Position numbers and translations under genes: made by a program. A model generated the notes under the pieces. It saw nothing but the letters and a program-made list of their open reading frames with translations. It was not told the DNA's origin and ran no database searches. This document shows positions 63,820 through 64,000 of a stretch of DNA of 64,000 nucleotides, piece after piece; within the stretch, counting starts at the first letter, position 1, and each line of letters starts with the position of its first letter. Source of the stretch: Phymorhynchus buccinoides. Its lineage: Eukaryota; Mollusca; Gastropoda; Neogastropoda; Raphitomidae. The DNA is taken from the NCBI GenBank assembly GCA_017654935.2, contig CM065713.1, positions 22,143,539 to 22,207,538 on the forward strand, in the 5' to 3' direction.

Positions 63820-64000
63820 TACACACACACATGCGCGCGCACACACAAACGCGCACACACAAACAAACACACACACACACACACACACACACCACACCAC
63901 ACACCACACAACACCACACAACACAACACAACACGCACACACCACAACACAACACACGCCCACCACAAACCACACACTGCACACAAACACACGCGCAGAA
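63820..64000. repeat. (CA)n/(CAACA)n microsatellite
   Basis: ACACACAC, GCGCGC and CACAACACCACA runs to the window end. Cys/Val-rich minus frames are artefacts. Confidence 0.95.

Overview
This is animal nuclear DNA: split exons with GT..AG borders, long intergenic stretches full of nested mobile elements, many mini- and microsatellites, TTAGGG-type interstitial telomere repeats and a 500-N scaffold gap. The mix of repeat families and a large STAND-ankyrin gene suggest a marine invertebrate, most likely a mollusc and perhaps a gastropod. That is inference, and I cannot name a species.

Three protein-coding loci can be supported, all on the + strand. (1) Bases 1-1619 hold two late exons of an SLC37-type sugar-phosphate/phosphate antiporter (gene A). 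(2) Bases 24885-30884 hold a two-exon gene for a protein of about 1437 residues: a P-loop STAND NTPase (nSTAND3-like) followed by about 20 ankyrin repeats. This is the only complete-looking gene. (3) From 51054 to 61872, seven early and middle exons of an A1/A2-type SLC37 transporter (gene B) can be recognised, most with small indels. Late SLC37 exons therefore lie before early ones on the same strand, with the assembly gap (43334-43833) between them. This means either tandem paralogues or swapped contigs carrying one gene.

The rest is repeats. The main families are: Rep-A (about 330 bp, ending in GAA repeats); Rep-D (about 200 bp, with 10-14 bp target-site duplications); a U2-snRNA-headed SINE (three copies with target duplications); tRNA-headed SINEs; a Penelope-like element fragment; a reversed LINE fragment; TTAA-flanked piggyBac-like MITEs; TA-flanked pogo/Tigger-like MITEs; long foldback elements, one with a telomeric-repeat centre; and a 2 kb satellite bounded by its own inverted termini. 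Tandem arrays have units of 25, 57, 60, 63, 75 and 136 bp, and several make long spurious open frames.

Sequence right of the gap is visibly noisier: tandem units differ by scattered single-base indels, as in unpolished long-read consensus. Gene B frameshifts should be read in that light. The most unusual observations are the partial-exon minisatellites in gene B (two different exons), the U2-headed SINE family, the TIR-bounded satellite, and an in-frame 10-bp minisatellite inside the ankyrin domain.
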